Assembly (NCBI GenBank): GCA_037349315.1
Contig: JBAIAC010000008.1
Span: 120,650,001-120,714,000 of the forward strand
DNA from: Chelydra serpentina
Lineage: Eukaryota > Chordata > Testudines > Chelydridae
Reading direction: 5' to 3'
DNA length: 64,000 nt
Position 1 is the first letter of the stretch. Each line of letters starts with the position of its first letter. The position numbers were made by a program, and so were the translations under genes. Shown here piece after piece: positions 35,219-46,997 of the stretch. The notes beneath the pieces were generated by a model. That model was not told the origin of the DNA and searched no databases. It worked only from the letters and a program-made list of their open reading frames with translations.

Positions 35219-35416
35219 ACACTGGTGGCAAGAAGGAACTGAGGGTGGGGGGAGCGCGCAGCCCCCTATATAGCGCGCTATAGTGGCGCCACTCCAGGGG
35301 TCGCAGCAGTGCTCCCCCCTACGGATACTGCTAAGGGAAAAACTTCCAGCACTGATGCACGTGGCGAGCACACACACCTACGGTGGAATAGACCTGAGCA
35401 ATCACTCGAAGAAGAA
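35219..35416 (-). repeat. DIRS right inverted terminal repeat
   Basis: Inverted copy of 29380-29600, with the same 'tatatagcgcgctatag' core and 'ggtggaatagacctgagc'. On the element strand it is the 5' end, so the promoter is expected here or just inside; no clear TATA box is seen apart from the palindromic core. Confidence 0.88.
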
Positions 35417-35880
35417 TGTAGTGAGCAGAGGGTATCTCATGGAAGGGGCAGGGCTAGGGTGTTCGGTTTTGTGTGATTAGAAAGTTGGCAACCCTAATCA
35501 TGAGCACAGGATGAGGGGCCATCTCCATCGCTCAGCCAGGAAGTGAGGCATGGGTTTTCCCTCTGCCTTTGTCCCTGGCCACCTCCACAGAGATCTCCTG
35601 GTAGATGTGGCGCACCATGCCTGCCATCTCCTCATTTCTCTGGGTGTTGATATCCCAGAGCTCCAGCAGCAGCGCAAGTATTGAATTGTATATTTTAACA
35701 TTGCTGGTCATATGCAGTTACATCTTGTATATCAGTTTTTTCCTTGTCTTTAGATTACACATGGATCATGATTAGGTGTTTAATTAGCCTGCTTGATACT
35801 TAGGTGTTTCTTACTTTGTGCTTCTTTAAATGCTTTATATATTAATTCATTTCATTCCATAAGGTATTTATTTAATTTAA
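35417..35880. other. Rest of the target repeat, then unassigned DNA
   Basis: The first ~90 bp (to 'agttggcaaccctaa' near 35500) resume the GC-rich repeat cut by the DIRS element. The remaining 370 bp show no recognisable feature. Confidence 0.4.
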
Positions 35881-35884
35881 ATAT

Positions 35885-36677
35885 TGTGACAAAGTTCCTC
35901 CTCTACCTTGGTGGGTCCTACGCTTTCCAGCGGATTGGCTCGCCTCAGAGATTCACGGCAACCCTCAGTTTGGCCACTTTTGCTATTGGCTCAAACCTGC
36001 CGTTCACTCAACTAACCTTATCATTGGTCAGCATGGGGGAAACGGAAGGAGAACAATCCCCGCGGTCTGTTGTCCCACCTAGTGGGTCGGGGACAGGCCA
36101 GAGACCTTTCCCTCTGATATGACACTCAGTCCATGTCAACTCCTTTTGTGTCAAATAGGGAGCTGGGGGTGTGTGTGTGAAATCGGGGGAACGCAGGCCC
36201 ACCCTCTACTCCGGGTTCCAGCCCAGGGCCCTGTGGATCGCAGCTGTTTACAATGTCTCCTGTAACAGCTGTGTGACAACTACAACTCCCTGGGCCACTT
36301 CCCCATGACCTTCCCCCAACACCCTCTTTGTGCTCACCATAGGACCTTCCTCCTGATGGCGTTTGTAGTCCTCAGTCCTCTAGCAGCACATCCTCTTACT
36401 CCCAGCTCCTTATGCGCCTCTCTGTAACTGAAGGGAGGTCTTTCTTTTAATCAGGTGCCCTGATTAGTCTGCCTATCTTAATTGGTTCTAGTAGCTTCCT
36501 AATTGGCTCCAGGTGTCCTAATTAGCCTGCCTGCTTTAATTGGTTCTAGTAGGTTCCTGATTATTCTGGAATAGTCCGTTATTTTACCCAGGGAAAAGGG
36601 ACCTGCTTAATCTGGGACTGATGTATCTACCTTCCACCCACCACTCTCATGTAGCCATCTGGCCTGACCCCCTCACA
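35885..36677 (+). mobile_element. Probable solo LTR
   Basis: The 793-bp block starts 'tgtgacaaagttcctcctc' and ends 'ctgaccccctcaca', so it has TG...CA ends. The four bases 'atat' flank it at 35881-35884 and 36678-36681. No gag or pol coding is seen. It contains repeated 'aattggttctagtag' and 'gtcctaattagcctgcctgc' phrases near its 3' end. I infer a solo LTR of an unnamed retroelement; four-base duplications suit Gypsy-type elements. Confidence 0.6.
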
Positions 36678-36681
36678 ATAT

Positions 36682-37054
36682 ACAAGTCAAAACAACAAAT
36701 TCTACATCTTGTATTAAGGCTCACAATTCGTTTGATACTGGTGCTGTAACCAGAAAAAAAATTAACTAGATCAAGCAATGCCACAACTTACGCATAGTGG
36801 GTTTTAATGTGTCATCAATTGGTTAAAAGGTGGCGTAAAACGTCAGCCATTCCTTTCTAAGGGGACCATTGACTGTTCTGCCCTGGGGCCTGGAATTGCT
36901 GTCAGTGGGCTTGTCTATGGGTGCCAAAGGCAAATAAGTATAGACAGGGTTGGCACGGCTTATTATAGAGATTGCCTGACCCTTCCCATTATCAGACCCT
37001 GTTCTCTGTTGCTTATAACTTTGTCAGACTTTAACCATTTGGGCTGAGATTTTT
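36682..37054. other. Unassigned non-coding DNA
   Basis: No feature is supported between the LTR and the next MITE. Confidence 0.4.
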
Positions 37055-37062
37055 CATGCCAG

Positions 37063-37505
37063 CACTAGCGTAGGCAGGTCTGGAGCACAGGGGGAGCAGC
37101 GCTATAAAAAGGCACCCACCCGCAGTGGCAGGAGCCCCGGGCCTTTTTAAGCACCGCCAGAGCCCGGCTCCGGCAGCACTTTAAAAGGCCCGCTGGTCCC
37201 CGCGGCTGCAGGAGCCGCGGGCCTTTTAAATCCCTGTCCGAGCCCGGCTCCGGCAGCAGGGCTCGGGGGAGCCGTGGGCCGTTTAAAGTGCCGCCCGAGC
37301 CCCGCTGCCGGAGCCGCCCGCAGGCCTTTTAAATCCCTGTCCGAGCCCGGCTCCGGCAGCGGGGCTTGGGGGAGCCCGCAGGCCTTTTAAAGCGCTGCCC
37401 GAGCCCGGCTCAGGCAGCCGGGCTTGGGTGGTGCTTTTTCAGGCGCCGCTTCTCCCCACAGGGGGCGCGCCTGCTCCCCCTGCTCCCTCCCTGGCTACGC
37501 TACTG
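37063..37505. mobile_element. hAT-type MITE carrying a GC-rich tandem array
   Basis: The 443-bp element starts 'cactagcgtaggcaggt' and ends with the inverted form 'ggctacgctactg'. The eight bases 'catgccag' are duplicated perfectly at 37055-37062 and 37506-37513. Just inside the termini lie 'cacagggggagcag' and 'ctgctccccctg'. The centre is a GC-rich tandem array. Confidence 0.88.
37128..37430. repeat. ~60-bp GC-rich tandem repeat
   Basis: About five imperfect units are seen, each with 'gccttttaaatccctgtccg' or a variant and 'agcccggctccggcagc'. The array sits wholly inside the hAT MITE, so it moved with it or expanded after insertion. Confidence 0.75.
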
Positions 37506-37513
37506 CATGCCAG

Positions 37514-40500
37514 GTGTTTTCCAAACAAACAACAAACTCACCCCTTCAGCTTGAGGCAAATTTCAGCCAAAATAGCTCAGCTGTTTCCAAGAACGAGGCT
37601 AAGAAAACAATAACGCAGTTTTGCCCATGTTAAAACTATTTTGGTGACCTTTTCTTTGTACAGTCCTAGTGCCCTCAGGCTTTGGAACAAGGACTTCAAG
37701 TTTGGCAGGGTACGGCCTTTGCATCAGGGTTGTGCCTTTTGCAGTCCCCATGAAAATCCACCCAAATATGGCCAAGTTATAAGCCTTTGAATAGATCAGT
37801 TTGCACTTGGTCAGTAAAACTACTTAGATTTTTAGCAGCTGGATTCCCTCTGCATTTTACATGTTCCAACCATGGCCGAGCAGAACTAGGCCTGAAATTA
37901 CACCTCTGGGCTGGTGCAGGTTGCCTGATTTGAATGCACAGAGGACAAGAACTGAATCTGGAGGAGCAGGGGAAAGAGAGGGAAGATTGGGATGAAAAAC
38001 CTAGTGGGGAGACTGGCACTGGAGGCTGTCAGGGATGAAAGAGAGGGAAACTGGGACTGGAGGTTGGGTGGGAGTTGGACTGACTGCAGGAGGAGTCTGG
38101 GAGCCGGGGGTGGGAGGAGCAACGGAGACTGCTTGAGACGGGAGACTGGGACAGAGACAGAAAGGAAAATGAATGGGACTGGGAGCCAGTAGTTTCGGGG
38201 GGAGGGGAGGACTTGGATAACAAGCTGGGTGAGGAGATTGGAACTGGATAGTGAAAGGGACTGGGAACCAGTGTGGGGGATTGGAACAAGGTGTGCATGG
38301 GAAGGGAGACCAATTTGTTGAGGAGTCACAGGGCAGGAGGAGGACTGGGACTCAGTAGGCAAAGAGTCGAGGACAACAAGCCAGGGTGCCGGACACAGAG
38401 CTTGGACAAGGGCCTATTGAGATGAAACTGGGAATGGGAGTCGGTTGGGATGGAAAATGTGAGTGGGGGCAGGCAACTGGATTAGTACAAGGAGCCAGGG
38501 GGAATTGGCACTGGCTGGAGACAGCGTGAGGGAACAGAGGAGAGAGACTAGGATATGCTGGGCAATAAACACTGGGATGAGAAGCAGAGCCTGGGACTGG
38601 CTAGGTGAGGAGAATGGGACTGGGATGAAGAGCCAGGGGTGGGAAAGAGACAGGATTAGGATTGGGACTGGGACAGGCTGGAGAGGACAGGGCAGAAAGG
38701 GTCATGATTGGGCAGAAGAGTCTGTGCCTACCAGAGAAGGGGTCTGCTCACACCTAACTTTAAAGTCTGACTCTACCCAGCACCAAGAAGACCTGACCGA
38801 CCCAGAGAGGATAGAGGGTCATTTTCAGACCTGATCTGATGTGGACTCAAGTCGGTGCCGCTGTCACCACCCCCACCTCCTGCCCAGGGGGTTGGTGCAG
38901 CAACAATGTGTGTCCCACCCTTCCCAACCACCGTGCTGCGCCTGTATGCTGCAGAATGAGGCGCTGCTCCGACTCCTCAGCTCACAATACTCACTCTGCA
39001 GCAAAATACACAGTGCAGCAAGGTGGCGGTGGCCAGCAGACGTGGAGCATGAAGCTACTGCCACGCCAACCTGAGGGGCAGGAGCAGGAGAGCTGACCTT
39101 TCCCGACTCAAGCCTGACACTTGAAGTCCCGTGGGGTTCAGGCTGGGTAGCAGGGCTTTACGCTAGAGCACACACCACTCCAGAGCCTAGAATGGAACCC
39201 ATGATTCCTGAGTTTCACCATTTGCTGTCACCAAATATCTGTGAAACCCAATGGCAAAGTGCATGCCTCAGCCCCCGCCCCCACGCCCAGTGCTGATCCA
39301 CAGAGCGGATGACAACCTACTACTGCTATCAGTTACTGCATTAGCTCAAGTGGCAGAGGCCTGTGCAGTGGAACTAAAGTTCCCAATGCTAGTGATGACC
39401 TATGTAGGTGTCAATATCATGCCCCAGATGAAATTTTTTCTTCATTTAGCTTTAAAAAAAACCCCAAAACATTACACATTAAAACTACATTAAAAGAACA
39501 CTATTAAGGGTACAAAGTTAAGCACTCAGAAGGTAGTTATAAGATACGAGTATGGTTGCCTGCAACCTTAATTTGACCCCATTACACATCTGCATTATTG
39601 CAATCATTTGCAATCATATGATGTCCCAAACATGGGATTACCACCTCACTGCGTGATTCAGAACCAGATGATGGGTGACGAGGAAAAAAGCTATTATTCA
39701 GCCACAAACAGCAATAGAAATGCCGACACATCCTAGCTATGTACATTGGTAGCATAATTGTTTACTTTTCTTCATAATTGCAGTAATGAAAGTCTCTAAT
39801 GGCCCAGTCCAGTTCTCAATGGGCGTCCTTCCATTGACTTCAGGGTTTTTTTTGGATCAAGTCACCTACTGCACAAATGTGCTTTTGCAGCTCTTGTAGA
39901 TCTACATTGCACACATGGTTCCTATATGAGCGCAGATGCACTGTTATATTATGGCACTAGATGCTGAAGAGTAGCATAAGCCCGTGGAAAGGAAGCTATT
40001 TGACATCTTAATCATGCACTGTGGAAGGGGGGTAGTTTTTCAGATTTCTTTTTGTAATGATGTTTTCTTGCGGTTTATGTCAATAGGTTTATGACTAAGG
40101 TTTCTCCCCTCTGAAAACCTTGCTAAAGGATACACCTCTTTCTGCTGTAACTAAGGTTATATATGAGAATTTACATTATTTCCATCAACCCAGGTTTTGT
40201 TTTTGTTTTTTTGGCATTCCACCATAAACAGATATTCCTAGGAATTGGCAAACACTGTTCTCTTATAACAACTATTAGTTAAAGGGACGCCAACCGCCTT
40301 AATTTCTAGAATCTTTAATTACATGCTATTTTTTTCACAGGACCCCTGCCTCATTTAGTGCACAAAATGGACCCAGCTGTGGGGATGAATTGAGGTTATC
40401 CAGTGAATGAGAGTGCGGTCTGTAGGACCAGTTTTATTTGTTGCAGAATTTGGAAGGTGACTGCAGGAAGAGACAGGAAAGGTTCACGGTTAAGGTAGTT

Positions 40501-40529
40501 GAATGCTGTGCTGAAGAAATGGTTTCTGT
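37514..40529. other. Unassigned DNA with a G/A-rich block
   Basis: Between about 37980 and 38760 the plus strand is purine-rich, with irregular repeats of 'gggactggga' and 'ggagactggg'. It looks like an old degenerate minisatellite. Long open frames on either strand here follow from that composition and have no domain signature. The flanks at 37514-37980 and 38760-40529 show nothing I can name. Confidence 0.45.
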
Positions 40530-40920
40530 CCCTGTCTCTGCCACAGAGTTCCCATGTGATGCTGGTCAAATCACTTAAACCAAACTTTTCCCAAGTGGTC
40601 CTCACTTTCTAGGTGGCTGACTTGAGACCCTGGGATCTGGTTTGCAAAAGTGCTGTGCATTTCCAACTACAATTGAAGTTAATAGGCACTGTGCTTTGTA
40701 TATACCAAGTGCTATAGAATGCTAAGTACGCTGAAAAATCAGGGCACCCGAAGTTAGTGGATTCTTTTAACTTTAAGCTCTGTGGGCCTCAGTTCCGAAT
40801 CTATAAAATGGGGATAATAATACCCCCACATCTCATAGGGGTATTGTGAAAATTCCTTCATTAATATTTGTGAAGCACTCAGATCTATAGTGATGAAAGT
40901 CATAGACAAGCCCATTAGGA
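40530..40920 (+). repeat. MIR-like SINE
   Basis: The phrases 'gggcctcagttccgaatcta', 'aaatggggataataatac' and 'gtgaagcactcagatcta' follow the MIR consensus order on the plus strand. The boundaries are approximate. Confidence 0.55.
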
Positions 40921-41687
40921 AATTAATAATTCCATCTTCAGTGCAGGGTTTGAATAGTGAGCAGTAAATAAGGCCTGGAGCAATGTATTGAACAATAAGC
41001 ACCCTCAACGCTGCATACTGACTGAAGCAGGGGCCCTGTGGAAAGGTAGTATGCCATCGTGTGATTAAAGACTGTATCATAATGCAGATGCACAAAGGGG
41101 TCAAATTTCTGTTCCACTGCCAATCTTCACCCTGGCATTTCCTAACTTGAGTGCTTGACTTTTCAACCTTAATAATGTTCTTTTAACATAGTGTGTGTAA
41201 TTATTTACATGGGGACGGGGGGCATAGCCCGTTAGGTTCGGCACAGACAGGCAAGATGGCATGGTCCATGCCCTTAAGCACTGACAGTCTAAGTGGATGA
41301 TACAGACAGTGAGATTACTGAAGAGTGGGCCTTGACATGTATCTTGTCAGTTCTACTGTTACTCTTTGGTAGGGACGCTAGGGCTTGTAGCTCTCTTGGA
41401 AGAAGAGCAGTTTCAGATGGGCTGTGAACAAGGCCAGGACAGCAGACAGGGGTTTCTAAGCACAAGGGGGCACATGGAAGAAAGTTTATAGACATAGAAA
41501 AAAGGACACAAAGACAGTGCTTACGTGTGTGGCTTGGACTGAGCAAATAGGGTGAGGAGGAGCAATGAGAGTAGAGAGGCAGGCAGGAGCCGTGGTGCAC
41601 AGGCCCTCGAAGGCAGGGACAGCAAGTATGAATTGGATGTAGTGGGTGTGAAGAAGTCAGTCCAAGATACAAAGAGGGGCTGTAGAT

Positions 41688-42004
41688 CAGTGGTTCTCAG
41701 CCAGGAGTCTGGGGCCCACTGGGGGGCCGTGAGCAGGTTTCAGGGGGGCTGCCAAGCAAGGCAGGCTGAGATTTGCAGAAAGCTGAAGCCCCACCACCTA
41801 GGGCTGAAGCTGAAACCTGAGCAATTCAGCTTCATGGGCCACCTGTGGCATGGGGCCCCAGGCAATTGCCCTGCTTGCTACCCTCTAACACTGGCCCTGG
41901 CCTTTATACGCAGAAACAGTTGTGGCACAGACAGGCCATGGAATTTTATAGCATGTTGTGGGGGGAGGGACCTCAGGAAAAAAAAAAAAGGTTGAGACCC
42001 CTTG
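41688..42004. mobile_element. hAT-type MITE with perfect 8-bp duplication
   Basis: The 317-bp element starts 'cagtggttctcagcca' and ends 'ggttgagaccccttg'. The eight bases 'ctgtagat' are duplicated at 41680-41687 and 42005-42012. It belongs to the same Charlie-like terminal-repeat group as 7834-8059 and 10164-10540. The interior includes a long A run near its right end and has no coding capacity. Confidence 0.9.
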
Positions 42005-42012
42005 CTGTAGAT

Positions 42013-44500
42013 GATCAGCATGGAGGAGACACTAGATTTTGGCTTCAACGTTCCGTTGTCAGTTACACAGCTCCTCTCCTCCCCCATCAGTTTTTGGGGT
42101 GTACAGAACAGGGTAAAGTGAGGAGGGTGGATTTGGTCAGCTACAGCGGAACAGGCCAGAGGGTGCCCCTGAAGAATGGGCGGCCTTTGTTCCTCTGTCT
42201 TGTCTAAAACTGTAAGACTAAGTTCTTTGGGGCAGGCACAGCCTGATTGTGACCTTGTGGTGCTACTCCAATAAAAATAATTCGGATGAACTGGAGAAGC
42301 AAGCAAGAGCAGGTGTTAAGAATCAAACAGATTATCTGGCTGTGCTGTGCATGAGGGGTTTGGAGGTGGGAATGGATAGAAAAGGACCCCTGTTTGTTGG
42401 AGGAAGAACCTGCAAGACTCAGGGACAGTATCTACACTGGGGAAATGGGGGAGAAGAGTAAATATTCACACAGCAGCCACAAGCATAGGGGACAAGGAAG
42501 ATGGTGGATTTGCTATTGGTAAGAGGGGAAGGGTAGGCAATAGGGTGACCAGATGCGAGGACCCAAAAATTGGGACCTGTCGGGGGGGGGGGGGGGGGAG
42601 AGAAGAACCCCTCCCACTGGACTTGAGTAAAAAAACAAAACAAAACCCTCTCCCGCCGGCCTTGTTGAGTTAAAAAAAACCCCAAACAAACCCGGAAGCG
42701 GAGGTGAGCTGGGCACGGGGGGGCTGGCAGGGAGCTGCCGGTGAGCACGCTGCATTTCCCCTACCCCCTCCCTCCCAGGCTTGTAAGATCCTATCACTCA
42801 TTTAATGTTGATAATGTCAAAACAGTTCCTTTCAGTTTCAGAATGTTTTAATGTAATGCTAATTAAACATTTAAACCCAAGTCCAAATAATTCTATTTCA
42901 ATTCAAATAGTTTTGAAGTTATTCGGTCAAAAATTTAATTGAAGTTGATGCCCTCCTGTAAATGGTCCTGATAGCAACAAAAGAGCCTTTTTGGACAGAA
43001 AAACTATTCCATCAAAATTTTTCAATGAACTCCATTCATGGGGTGCAGTCCATTCTGGTTGGCATTGGAGAAAGTGGGCAGTAGATCTAGGCTCAGTCTC
43101 CTTGAACCCATTTAGATGAGGAGTAGAACATATAGTTGTTTGCAATACACAGTATAATCAGTTTTATTGTCTCAAAAATTACCCTTATCCCTCTCCCCAC
43201 CTGGGAAAACTGGCCCCATTGAAGTCAGTGGCAAAATTTCCATTGATTCAATAAGGCCAAGATTATTAGCTAAACGTACAGGTGCTGTTACAGAAAGATC
43301 TGTGCAATTTCTCTATGACTACAGCATTAATCATGCTGTTACATGAAAAATGTAAATGTTTTATGCAGACATACATTAGAAAACTAAACTGACTCTGATG
43401 TCAAAATTGTGCAATTTTTCTGTCTGTTGGGCAACTCTCAATGTGCTTTCCTCTAACCTAATTCGCGCCACAAAATAATGTATTAATTCAAACAGAACAA
43501 ATGCTGGCAGGATTTGTTTTTTAAAAAAACGTTCATTTTCCAGTGTGATTCCAGTTCAAACTACTTGCATTTTTATACAAACCATTTATAATTTCAGAAA
43601 ATATTCTGTGCCATAACATTGTTGTTTAAAGTTTCTATTACAATTCCCATTAGCTGTAATTACACCTACTGCTTAGGACAGACCACATCAATTGCAGGTG
43701 GGGAAGCTAACTGTAGCCCGTTTTTGTATTTATTGTAGATCTTAGCAAAGAGAATGGTATAGAATTTTTTGGCCCTTCCTTTTAATGGGATTGACAGAAT
43801 GACTAGAATCTGAAAACTCACAGCTCATTACCAAGAGCAAAATGCTGACCCAAGCAGAGCCAAAAGATTTTCACAGAACTTCACAGAAGAGATCTAACAG
43901 ACTGTTGTAGAATGTGCAAAGCAGTTCCCAGCCCCTTGCCCCCTTCTCCCATATTTGAGCATACCAAGTGTGTGATGAACCTGGGAATTTCATACCCAGC
44001 TGTCCTGAAAATGATCAGGACATTTTAAGATATTCATATTATAAGGTGTGACTGGGATTGCAATCTAAGATGTTCACACTACAGCTGTGACTCTGTGCAT
44101 TACACTGTCAGCAGCAGCAGAGTACAGAATCTGTGGTGTGGCTCCCTTAGCCCTTGATGTTTGGCTAACATCAGTGACAACAGGTTTAAATTGCGAGAGC
44201 CTCTTTTAAAAGCAAGAAGGAAGAAGAAAATTGAAGCCAATAACGCCAGCAATTTTCAGACTTAGCAGAGATTTTTTTCTCCTCCACCAACTCCCAGATT
44301 CCCATTCTGTGGACTCAAATCAACCACATTTCTAACCATTCTTCAAAGATAGTAATGAAAGGTCTAATCCAGTGAGGTGTTGAGTGTCATCAGTAACATC
44401 CAGAATTATGCCACTTGATGTCAAATGAAATTGAGGGGGGCTCAGCAGCCCACAGAATTTGTTCCAAATGTAGTGGTATGTTTACTGCACAGTTTACTGA
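42013..44500. other. Unassigned DNA, one partial repeat
   Basis: A segment from about 42543 ('tagggtgaccagatg') to 42790 resembles a hAT-derived repeat by its left end only. It contains a run of 18 G near 42582-42599. The rest is AT-rich non-coding DNA with no supported gene. Confidence 0.4.
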
Positions 44501-44502
44501 GA

Positions 44503-44776
44503 GCTTATCTTAATGTACGGCACTACAGCGGTGCAGCTGCACCACTGTAGTGCTTTAGTGAAGCTGCTACTTTACTAACAGGCGAGCGTCTGTCAGCGTA
44601 GTTAATCTACCTCCCCGAGAGGCAGTAGCTATGTTGGCAGGAGAAGCTCTCCCATTGACACAGCACTGTCTATACAGGGGGTTAGCTCAGTATAACTACA
44701 TTGCTCAGAGATATGGATTTTTCACACCCTGAGCAATGTAGTTATACCGATATAGGTCTGTAGCGTAGACCTGGTG
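44503..44776. mobile_element. Harbinger-like MITE, worn left end
   Basis: The right end reads 'tgtagcgtagacctgg', close to the terminal repeats of the Harbinger group. The left end near 'cttatcttaatgtacggc' is degenerate. The interior has a clear inverted pair, 'gtataactacattgctcag' and 'ctgagcaatgtagttatac', which could form a long hairpin. The ends are approximate. Confidence 0.6.
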
Positions 44777-44815
44777 TTAGAGGAAGATGACTGTTTAAGG
44801 TGCTCCTTTCACTTT

Positions 44816-45226
44816 GGGCTTGTCTACATGGGAATGCTCAGAAAAGTTAATGCAAATGAACTTTTAAAGTGGATTTGTTAAACTGCTTTAACTCTGTGTG
44901 GATGCTGTTAGACCATGTCTACATTAGCACTTACGTTGGCAAAACGTTTGTCACTCAGAGGTGTGGGGAAAAAACGCCATCCCTCTGAGCAGCAGAAGTT
45001 TTGCCGGCATAAGTGCGCATGTGCCCAGTGCTGGGGCGACAGGAGAGCTCTCTCCTGTCAGCATAACGTGGCTACCTGAACAATCTTACTGCAGCACAGC
45101 TGAACTGTTACAGCTGTGCCATTGTACGCGTAGACATGGCCTTATTCAGAACTAAACTGGCCTTGATTCAGTTTTAATTCACTTCCAAAGTGAATGATGC
45201 GTGTCCCTGTATAGGCAAGCAAGCCC
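44816..45226. mobile_element. MITE interrupted by another MITE
   Basis: The outer ends are 'gggcttgtctacatggg' and 'ccctgtataggcaagc', inverted copies of each other. The element is split at 44911-45141 by a second MITE. No clear outer duplication is visible. Confidence 0.65.
44911..45141. mobile_element. PIF/Harbinger-type MITE nested in a MITE
   Basis: The 231-bp element starts 'gaccatgtctacattagc' and ends 'gcgtagacatggcc'. TTA is duplicated at 44908-44910 and 45142-45144, as expected for PIF/Harbinger. Confidence 0.82.
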
Positions 45227-45240
45227 TTGGTCAATGGGTC

Positions 45241-45500
45241 TGGCTACATTGGAGCTAGAAGTATAATCTGAGGGGCACATGCTAGCTTTGATTGAGCGAG
45301 TGCTCTGAAGATAGCAGTGTGGCTACAGCGCCATGGGCTAGTCACCTGAGTACAAACCCGTCCAAGACCATGGACCAGTACTTTAGCCCTTGCCATCCAC
45401 TTGCACTGCTACAGCTGCACTTTAAAAAAAAAATAAAAAAATTGTGCTAGCTCAATCAAAGCTGCCTGAGCTGGACATTACACCTCCAATGCACTGGAGG
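45241..45500. mobile_element. Possible MITE with inverted arms
   Basis: Inverted segments 'tgctagctttgattgagc' and 'gctagctcaatcaaagc' face each other across about 160 bp. Outer stretches around 'acattggagctag' and 'acctccaatgcac' are also roughly complementary. The family and exact ends are unknown. Confidence 0.5.
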
Positions 45501-46349
45501 CTTGCCCTTAGATATTGAAGCCCTGCATTTTCAGGGGCTGTCGCTGCATGTCCACCTCCACCAGCCTGCTTGGAATGGTTCAGCAGCTGGGCAGATAGGT
45601 GTGTGCCTCCACTACAGAAGTAAAGGATAGAGCCTACAGAGAGCAAACGTAACAATTTTAGGGCCCCTTAACCAGGTGCATAGCTCATTAAGTGTTTACA
45701 ACATTGGCGCCTGTCACAGGATACTCTCACCACTAGTGCGCCTCTTCATGGGTGCCCTGGGGATTAACTCCCATCAGGTCCAACACCCTCTTCCATTGCT
45801 CATTCACATGCCTCGCAGCCTCTTTCTGTGATCAGGGATGCTCTCTCTTCATAGCTGTCACCTCCAGCCAGGTCCAAACCCGCCCCCCCCCCCTAAAGTC
45901 TCTCCCTTCAAAACAGCAGTTTTCCATTCAGTGCCCAGATGGTGCCTCAGTGGCTGGTAGGGAATACAGGCAGTGGCAGATTTACCATGGAGCCACCAGG
46001 TCCAGTGGCACCGGGCCCACGCTCCGAAGGGGCCCCGACCCAGCCTCTTCTCTGCTGCTTTGCCCGGGGATCTGTCCTGCTGTTGCACGGCAGCAAAGCT
46101 TCCCCTCCCCCGCCTCTTCCCCCAGTGTGTTGTGCATTTGCCCCTCCTCCTCTCTCTCTCCCTGCTCCCGATCAGCTGTTTGCCGGGGAGGGAGCAGCAG
46201 CCGCCGCCCCCTGGACCCCGGGCAGGGCAATTCCCTGCCGCAGCTGCTTCTCCCAAAGGAAACATGAACACTGAGACCCAGACGGAGGTATGGATTATGC
46301 CATCTTTAGACTCAAATCTGAATTAGTCCCAAAATAGTTATTGTAAGAG

Positions 46350-46619
46350 CAGGAGCACCGCCAGCTTTTTTGCTGCCCTAGGCAGCGGCGGTGGGAGAGG
46401 CTGCCGCCGAAGTGCCGCCGAGGACCCCGGCAGCCGAAGAAGCTGCCGCCGAGGACCCCGGTGGTGGGAGAGGCTGTTGCCGAAGTGCCACCGGCCGAAG
46501 AAGCAGCCACCGAATGCCGCCGAGGACCCGGCAGCCGCCGAGGGACCTGAAATGCCGCCCCACAAATCCTAGCGCCCTAGGCGACCGCCTAGGATCACCT
46601 AATGGTAGCGCCGGCCCTG
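46350..46619. mobile_element. GC-rich hAT MITE, perfect duplication
   Basis: The 270-bp element starts 'caggagcaccgccagc' and ends 'gtagcgccggccctg'. The eight bases 'tgtaagag' flank it at 46342-46349 and 46620-46627. The interior is rich in 'gccgccgaggaccccgg' repeats. The shorter element at 61380-61522 is related. Confidence 0.9.
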
Positions 46620-46997
46620 TGTAAGAGTAGAGTATGAGGGCAAGACTGTCACTGTCTGTGCCAGTGCAGGGATATAAGGGGGCACAAGGTGCCCTTTACT
46701 TCCCTGTGTGGCCTACCTGTAATGCAGATGAGAGAATGGGAGTGGGGCAGAGAGCAGCCTCCAGGAGGCTGAGTCACGATAACATCCCTGCACTACTTTT
46801 GGACAATGCAACTACATGTTGCCCCTTACTCAGGCCAGATTGTCAGCAGTTATCAATCTCGCCATTACTGACTAGCAGGTACTGAAATGAAAACATCCTA
46901 ATTAGTTGTAACACTTTGAAAAAGAAAATGTTTACTCTAAGCTTTATAAAAATCACAAATACATCTAAGCATTTTCTTCATAATATTCCTTTTATAT

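Larger units (their letters stand above)
29380..35416 (-). mobile_element. Full-length DIRS-type retrotransposon
   Basis: This 6.0-kb element runs on the minus strand. It has inverted terminal repeats, an internal complementary region, and gag, RT-RNase H and tyrosine recombinase in the DIRS order. DIRS elements replicate through RNA and a circular DNA, and integrate by tyrosine recombinase without a target duplication (family knowledge). Consistent with that, no duplication is seen; the two ends share only 'aa' at the inferred crossover. All parts are present. Three one-base-type frameshifts were found (two in gag, one in the recombinase) and none in RT-RNase H, so the copy is fairly young but not competent as it stands. 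Confidence 0.92.

Noticed and set aside
37898..38834. Frames of 120-154 codons on both strands
   Set aside because: They follow from the degenerate purine-rich tandem sequence; no domains.
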